Positions 59,285-64,000 of a stretch of 64,000 nt of DNA are shown here, piece after piece; position 1 is the stretch's first letter, and each line of letters begins with the position of its first letter. Location: assembly GCA_021613375.1 (NCBI GenBank), contig CM038710.1, positions 25,318,667 through 25,382,666 on the forward strand, written 5' to 3'. This DNA is from Megaleporinus macrocephalus. Taxonomy: Eukaryota > Chordata > Actinopteri > Characiformes > Anostomidae. The translations under genes were made by a program, and so were the position numbers. Below the pieces are notes generated by a model. It saw nothing but the letters and a program-made list of their open reading frames with translations. It was not told the origin of the DNA and did no database searches.

Positions 59285-60234
59285 GCTTCGAGAAGAGCCC
59301 CCCGGAATCGCGGAGGAGCGCGGACGTTATCCTCTCATCGCCCTCGGCGCACTTTCTCCGTGCATTTTAACGCCGTGTTTTTCCTCTCCGCTTCCCTCCT
59401 TCACACACATTGCAGGAGAATCTGAGGAGGGGGGGGGGCGTCCCGCCACTCGCGCATGCGCAGAGCCGGCCAAGCATTTTGGAGCGAGCCGCGATTCTGA
59501 ATTCCGTTCAGCGACAAAAAAAATTATCGATTACCAGCAACTCGTTTTTTGTTTCTTAGTCGCGACTTAGTTTTAGGGCTAGTCCAGCAGTGAGCCGTTA
59601 AAGCACGGTTTAAAGTCTGGCCAGGGTCTGGGAGGATGGAGAAGTGTGGCGTTCGAGGGGAAAATGTATTCACAGATGATTCACTGGAACAAGTCGCATC
59701 TCTTTTATTTTCTCTTGTGAACGAGTCCTGCTGTGGAACATGGTCAACCAGACAGCAGGTTACAACGAGCAGCACATTGAAAGTCCTGTTTGGTGAATAA
59801 GGGGTGTTTATAAGAAATTTTCAGAGAAGACAGTAACAGTGAGGTTAATTCAGTGTCTCTCTGTGCTAGTGCTAGTTCTGCTGTGCTGCCCGCTCTCACT
59901 GGTCTGCCCAGCACTGCGGGTCATGCCCGTGTTTTCCTAGAGGAGTAGAAAAGAGGAGGGGAACAGTTGTTAGGCTAAAATAAGAACATTATTTTGTAGG
60001 GCAGCAAGCAAATGCTACAGAGAACGAGAGTGTAAAGGTCTACAAAGGACAGGATCACATGCTATGGCCACTGGACTGTCCTGCCCTGCTCTCCTTCTCT
60101 CTCTCTCGCTCCCTGCATCCATCCCTGTTTATTGAGACTCCAGAGCAATCTTCAGTAATTCTGACAGGGTGATTATGCACGTGGTGCATGCCAGACTGAA
60201 AAATGCTGGCTGTGTTTGACTCAGATTACATACT

Positions 60235-60640
60235 GTACTGGGCAAAAGAAAGCATGCATTATTTATTTCACTTCAGGCCACAAGGTATTCATTTAAGCAT
60301 TAGAAATAAAATATCAAATCAAAATTTAAGTCTCCAGATTTAATATTACGACAGCCATTCTTTTCCAGACACTTGCTTTTCCCACCTCCAAACGTTCAGT
60401 CTCAGAGCTTGGTTACATTTGCTGCATCTCACAATCCAAGTAAGCAGTGAACCTGAGGTCTGGACTCCATCAGAACAGGAGAACAGCAGCAGTCTCTTGG
60501 TTTGATCTGCAGTTTTTGTTTCTTTCGTTCGTTATCAGATACCTAATGGTTTACCAGGTCTTGCATGGTTGTTAGGAGTCCCATTTTTGAGGCTTCTGTT
60601 TTTTACACTCATCTTTAATTTCACAATTTCCTTCTGAATA
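60235..60640 (-). pseudogene. Decayed Tc1-like transposon fragment
   Basis: CTCACAATCCAAGTAAGCAG, GAGGTCTGGACTCCATCAG, CCAGGTCTTGCATGGTTGTT and GTCCCATTTTTGAGGCTT parallel the order of segments in 41580-41930. The left end GGGCAAAAGAAAGCATGC retains part of the terminus. The frame is destroyed. Confidence 0.68.
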
Positions 60641-60659
60641 TATCACCAGAAATATCCTC

Positions 60660-61085
60660 TAAACAATGGATGGTTTTGAGGAGTGTGATGATACACCCAG
60701 CCCACGATTTGATTCGATTTATAAATTTGGTTTCTACATTTCCATATCTTACGATGTTTTGTACAAACTTTCAGGGAAGGATGATTATAAAGATGGTATT
60801 GCACTGCAAACTACAGAAATTGGAGCTGAAAAGAAAAGGGGGTCCTGCTATGGTATGTTTATGAATGTATGATATGCCTGACTTGTATTAATAAACCCGT
60901 TTTCTTTCATTTTCTATCTTTAAACCTACACTGAAAAACCTTTCCACAGTACCTCAAATGATGACCAGAGAGAAAACACATGTCCAGAAAGGAAAACTAA
61001 CAAGAAAATATAAAAATATCAAATATTGGGATATTATGTTTCGTGATACTGTATCCATTCTCAAAAACACAGTACCGATGTAAAT
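60660..61085. mobile_element. Degraded repeat resembling the hAT MITE family
   Basis: GTGTGATGATACACCCAGCC on the left and GATATTATGTTTCGTGATAC with CAGTACCGATGT on the right recall the GATAC-rich ends of 34392-34780. Clear termini and target duplications are not visible. Confidence 0.35.
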
Positions 61086-61139
61086 AAAAACAGGATGCAA
61101 ATTTGTGAAGATAATTTAAAGTCTATATTTAATTGAAAA

Positions 61140-61640
61140 TCGTACAAAGACAGCTTATTGAATGTTGAAACTAAGGGATTTTATTGTTGTTGTTGTTTTT
61201 TTTTTTTTTTACATATGCCCATTCTTTATTTGTTGCCAGCAACATGGATCTAAAAAGCTGGGGCAGGTTCATGTTTACCCTGTTCATCACCTCTTCTTTT
61301 AACAACACTCTGTAAGCAAAAGTGAAATGTTTCCATTTTTACTCGATATAGAGTTTTAGATACTCAACAGTTCAGGGTCTTCTTTGTTGTATTTTTTGTG
61401 TTTAGCAGTCTGTAAAGTTTGACTTGAATCTATGAATGCTGTGACAAACTGTGCTCACAGACAATATTTATACCAATTAGAGAGATGTTCCAGCAGGTGT
61501 TGCTGGCATCAAATTTTAAATGTACATATATATTTTTCCGTTTCAACATTTGGTATGTTGTCTTTGTACTTCTGTCAATGAAATATAGGGTTTAAATGAT
61601 TTGCATATTATTGCATTCTGTTGCTACTTTAGGATCTCTG
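61140..61640. mobile_element. Internally deleted DNA transposon remnant upstream of hsd17b4
   Basis: Starts GTACAAAGACAGCTTATTGA and continues TTGTTGCCAGCAACATG and AAAAAGCTGGGGCAGGTTC. It ends CGTTTCAACATTTGGTATGT and TGATTTGCATATTATTGCATT, like the end of the relic at 35630-36540. Probably the same Tc1-type family with its transposase lost. Confidence 0.6.
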
Positions 61641-61739
61641 TTTGGGTTAGCCTACACTGCTGTACCTCAGGCATCCAGCTGTTGCCACAGCTGCTGGACA
61701 TAAAGCTCCATGCATGTACTGTACTGGGCAGCTAGGACT

Positions 61740-61864
61740 GAGTCGACAGTGTCTTCTTCTGATTGGCTGCTGCTATAACGTGACGCGGTGACGTGCACGG
61801 CAGGCAGTAGGTGAAGAGTCAAGGTATATTAGCTGTGTGTGTCTGTCCACCTGCAGTTTGCACC
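61740..61864 (+). promoter_or_regulatory. Presumed hsd17b4 proximal promoter
   Basis: An inverted CCAAT box (ATTGG, 61762-61766) sits about 100 bases before the start codon, followed by GTGACG/TGACGT CRE-like motifs at about 61780-61793. No TATA box is seen, fitting a CpG-type housekeeping promoter. Confidence 0.45.
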
Positions 61865-61922
61865 ATGTCTGCGGCTTTATCGTTCGCTGGAAAAGTGGTT
61901 CTTGTGACGGGAGCTGGCGGAG
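61865..61922 (+). CDS. hsd17b4: hsd17b4 coding exon 1
   Basis: Encodes [19 protein letters not shown] plus one base of the next Gly; donor GTGAGT. CpG-rich sequence surrounds it. Confidence 0.95.
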
Positions 61923-63840
61923 GTGAGTGGAGACGACGGCGGCTGTGTTCACCACCAAAGAGGCCTTTATTTAGTGGGACTCGGCTGCGAGTTCACTTCA
62001 GTTCTGCGTCGCTGCTGCTGGCTAGCGTTAGCGGGCTAACTGTAACGGTCAACGGCTCGTTAGCAGGGACGCAAAAAGTTAGGATGTTGTTCTGCATTAA
62101 ATGAAGTGACACCGTGTCTAAGAGCTCATCATGAAAAGAAACACATGAAACCTGCAAGCCTATGTTAGCGCACACACTAGTCGGTACGCTAGCTGTTAGC
62201 GCCAGCACTTGGGAGCTGTTTGTGAAGTTAGCCATGTAACTTAAAGGGACAGCCCGGCCGAAATACCAAGTAGAGTACACCATGGCTACACCTGCTGTAA
62301 ACATGCCTGCTTGCCTTTTACAGAAGTGCTGCAGGAGTCTATTAAGTACGATTTGCTGGCTTAATTGTCAGAAACCCATTAAGGATGATAAAGGTAATGA
62401 TGGTAGAGGTACATTTAGAAAGGTACTTGGAGTGGCTAGCCAGCATCACATGTATTCATTAACCTGTAGGTCAGTGTCGTGCAATCAGAATGTGTTGATT
62501 ATCAATGGTTGTGTAATGCTGCATATTGTCTTCTATCAAACTCTTTGCAATAGATTGCTACAAAAAATTCAAATATTAAATCTTAGTATTTTGTCAGAAA
62601 TAGTCTATATCAAGCTAGTTTATAAGAATGTCCCTTATCTCTTCTCCTGCTCTTCACAAAATACACTAAATCATTGCTGCTAACTTGATATTTACCTGAG
62701 GGGAGCAAACAAATAATCATATATTAAAACAATCAAGGTGTTATAAACAATGGCTACTCGTGTAATAAGATGTAATAGAAAATACTTCAGCTGGTGTTTT
62801 TATTCTTTGCTCACTTACCTGGATCCTTTATCCACTATCAACAAAAAACGTTTTTAAGAGCTGTTTGTGATGTTTAAATGTGAATGGCATAGAGTTTTAT
62901 TTGTGATTGCTTATGTCAACATTTGTTCATGTCAACATTTTAATAATTGTATATGAGTTGAGAACAAAATTTTAGCATAATATAGATATTAACGTCTGTT
63001 CTGCTCTATTCTGGTCTATTTCGAAAGGGTCAGAACAAAATGTGCTCCTCACAGAGGACTATAAGTGAATCTCAAATTGCTTCCGCACTCAAATAGTGTA
63101 CTTTGTGTCAAATAGCGGACATTCAGACTTCAGTTTAAAGTTTATTGTGCAGGTTAGATTCTCAAAGTTGCCAAAGAGACTATTATGCATGCTGATACAG
63201 TGCAAAGGGCAAAACTGCAGTAGGTAATAGGGTATTGGGTACAAGGTGAGAGCAATACTACACGTTATCATGACGCATCTTTATAGTAGCACATAAACAG
63301 AATTATAAATTTCAGTTCAACTGATATTTGCAAAATGAAGAACGACACTCCACACTCACTCTGTTTATTTGATTTGTGCTGTAGTTGTTAATGAAATGAC
63401 TTTTTGTTTCAGGCCTTGGGAGAGAATATGCATTGGCTTTCGGTGAGAGAGGAGCCTCTGTCGTCGGTAGGTCATATTTTAAGTCCGTAAGTAACTTGGT
63501 TTTATTGCAGCCACATCCTTTATTCATAGACATTTGTCTGACAATGTAACCTCGATTTCTCACACAGTGAATGACCTTGGGGGAGATATAAAAGGAGGTG
63601 GGAAGAGTTCAGCAGCTGCTGATAAAGTGGTAGAGGAGATAAAAGCTAAAGGTGGCAAAGCTGTGGCAAATTATGGTAGGTACTTACTCATGGCTCTGCA
63701 AGTCATGAGCATGTTTTGATGTAATTTACAGTGTTTGTTAATTTGTTTTTGTGCATGTGTGTAATGCCTTATTTCCACAGATTCAGTAGAGGATGGTGAA
63801 AAGCTAATCCAGACAGCCTTGGATGCCTTTGGGAGAATAG
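61865..63840 (+). CDS. hsd17b4: Peroxisomal multifunctional enzyme type 2 (17-beta-HSD type 4), first four coding exons, partial
   Basis: Coding exons are 61865-61922, 63413-63466, 63568-63675 and 63781-63840; every junction splits a codon after its first base. They encode residues 1-93 of a protein usually about 735 aa, so the rest lies beyond the window. The sequence is the short-chain dehydrogenase N-terminus: [12 protein letters not shown] (TGxxxGxG nucleotide-binding loop, 15-22), [20 protein letters not shown] with the NAD-binding Asp40, then [34 protein letters not shown] and ALDAFGRI, closely matching HSD17B4. The enzyme carries (3R)-hydroxyacyl-CoA dehydrogenase, enoyl-CoA hydratase 2 and SCP2-like domains and acts in peroxisomal beta-oxidation; only the start of the first domain is visible. 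The start codon context is CACCATGT. Confidence 0.96.
61923..63412. other. hsd17b4 intron 1
   Basis: CpG-rich for the first about 150 bases, then A/T-rich intron. Open frames at 61811-62104 and 62282-62683 run from exon 1 or lie wholly in the intron and are not supported. Confidence 0.7.
63413..63466 (+). CDS. hsd17b4: hsd17b4 coding exon 2
   Basis: A 54-base exon encoding [17 protein letters not shown] with acceptor TTTCAG and donor GTAGGT. It completes the glycine-rich loop. Too short for an isolated open frame. Confidence 0.95.
63568..63675 (+). CDS. hsd17b4: hsd17b4 coding exon 3
   Basis: A 108-base exon encoding [20 protein letters not shown] and [15 protein letters not shown]. Acceptor CACACAG, donor GTAGGT. 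Confidence 0.96.
63781..63840 (+). CDS. hsd17b4: hsd17b4 coding exon 4
   Basis: A 60-base exon encoding [19 protein letters not shown]. Acceptor TTCCACAG, donor GTGTGT. The next exon is outside the window; the last 160 bases are intron. Confidence 0.94.
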
Positions 63841-64000
63841 GTGTGTTTCTCTTTTTTTTCCTCTTTCTTTTTTTTCATGATATTGGTGGCTCGCAGTCTG
63901 TTTTTAAACAGGCTATCCTATTGGTGAAATAGCTTGATGTAATATGATATTTTTTGGAATTAAAAGAACTGCTGAACATGAAGATTTCACCACATTTGTA

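Overview
The window is vertebrate nuclear DNA. It has long introns with GT/AG borders, scattered protein-coding exons, CpG-rich first exons, dinucleotide and tetranucleotide microsatellites, and many decayed Tc1-, hAT- and piggyBac-type transposons. The encoded proteins look like teleost (ray-finned fish) orthologues. The mix of Tc1-like and fold-back repeats would suit an otophysan fish, but that is an inference from memory of repeat families. I see no bacterial, plasmid, phage or retroviral gene content and no CRISPR array.

Four protein-coding genes can be reconstructed from splice sites and conserved protein sequence. (1) sncaip (synphilin-1) is on the minus strand, with nine coding exons between 17213 and 9505; the joined frame gives 872 aa. 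(2) lox (lysyl oxidase) is on the minus strand, with seven coding exons between 29116 and 22064, 392 aa; the last exon contributes only the final tyrosine and the stop. (3) prr16 (Largen) is on the minus strand, with two coding exons, 59284-59153 and 57731-56991, 290 aa. (4) hsd17b4 (peroxisomal multifunctional enzyme type 2) is on the plus strand, with its first four coding exons from 61865 to 63840; the gene runs off the right edge. These genes share a neighbourhood on human 5q23, but the relative orientations differ and SRFBP1, FTMT and ZNF474 are not seen between them, so the block looks rearranged and compacted.

Layout: 1-9504 is intergenic and 3'UTR sequence with microsatellites, MITEs and a possible conserved non-coding block near 6.6-7.3 kb. 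9505-19.4 kb is sncaip, with a Tc1 relic and a TTAA-flanked MITE in its introns and a CpG-rich presumed promoter at about 18.9-19.4 kb. 19.4-21.3 kb is a short intergenic spacer. 21.3-29.4 kb is lox, with a TATA box. 29.4-56.3 kb is a gene-poor stretch rich in transposon remnants: two sibling hAT MITEs, an inverted pair of larger hAT fragments, three Tc1-type relics, LINE-tail repeats and a fold-back element. 56.3-59.5 kb is prr16. 59.5-61.7 kb is a spacer shared by the divergent prr16 and hsd17b4 genes. 61.7-64 kb is the start of hsd17b4.

The genes do not form an operon or a shared pathway. Synphilin-1 is a cytoplasmic alpha-synuclein-binding scaffold, LOX is a secreted copper amine oxidase that cross-links collagen and elastin, PRR16 promotes translation and cell size, and HSD17B4 acts in peroxisomal beta-oxidation. 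I found no undescribed multi-gene system. The points most worth checking are the one-residue last exon of lox, the altered LOX residues (Ala at the usual BMP1 cleavage position and an extra Cys), the rearranged synteny, and several MITE families with visible termini.
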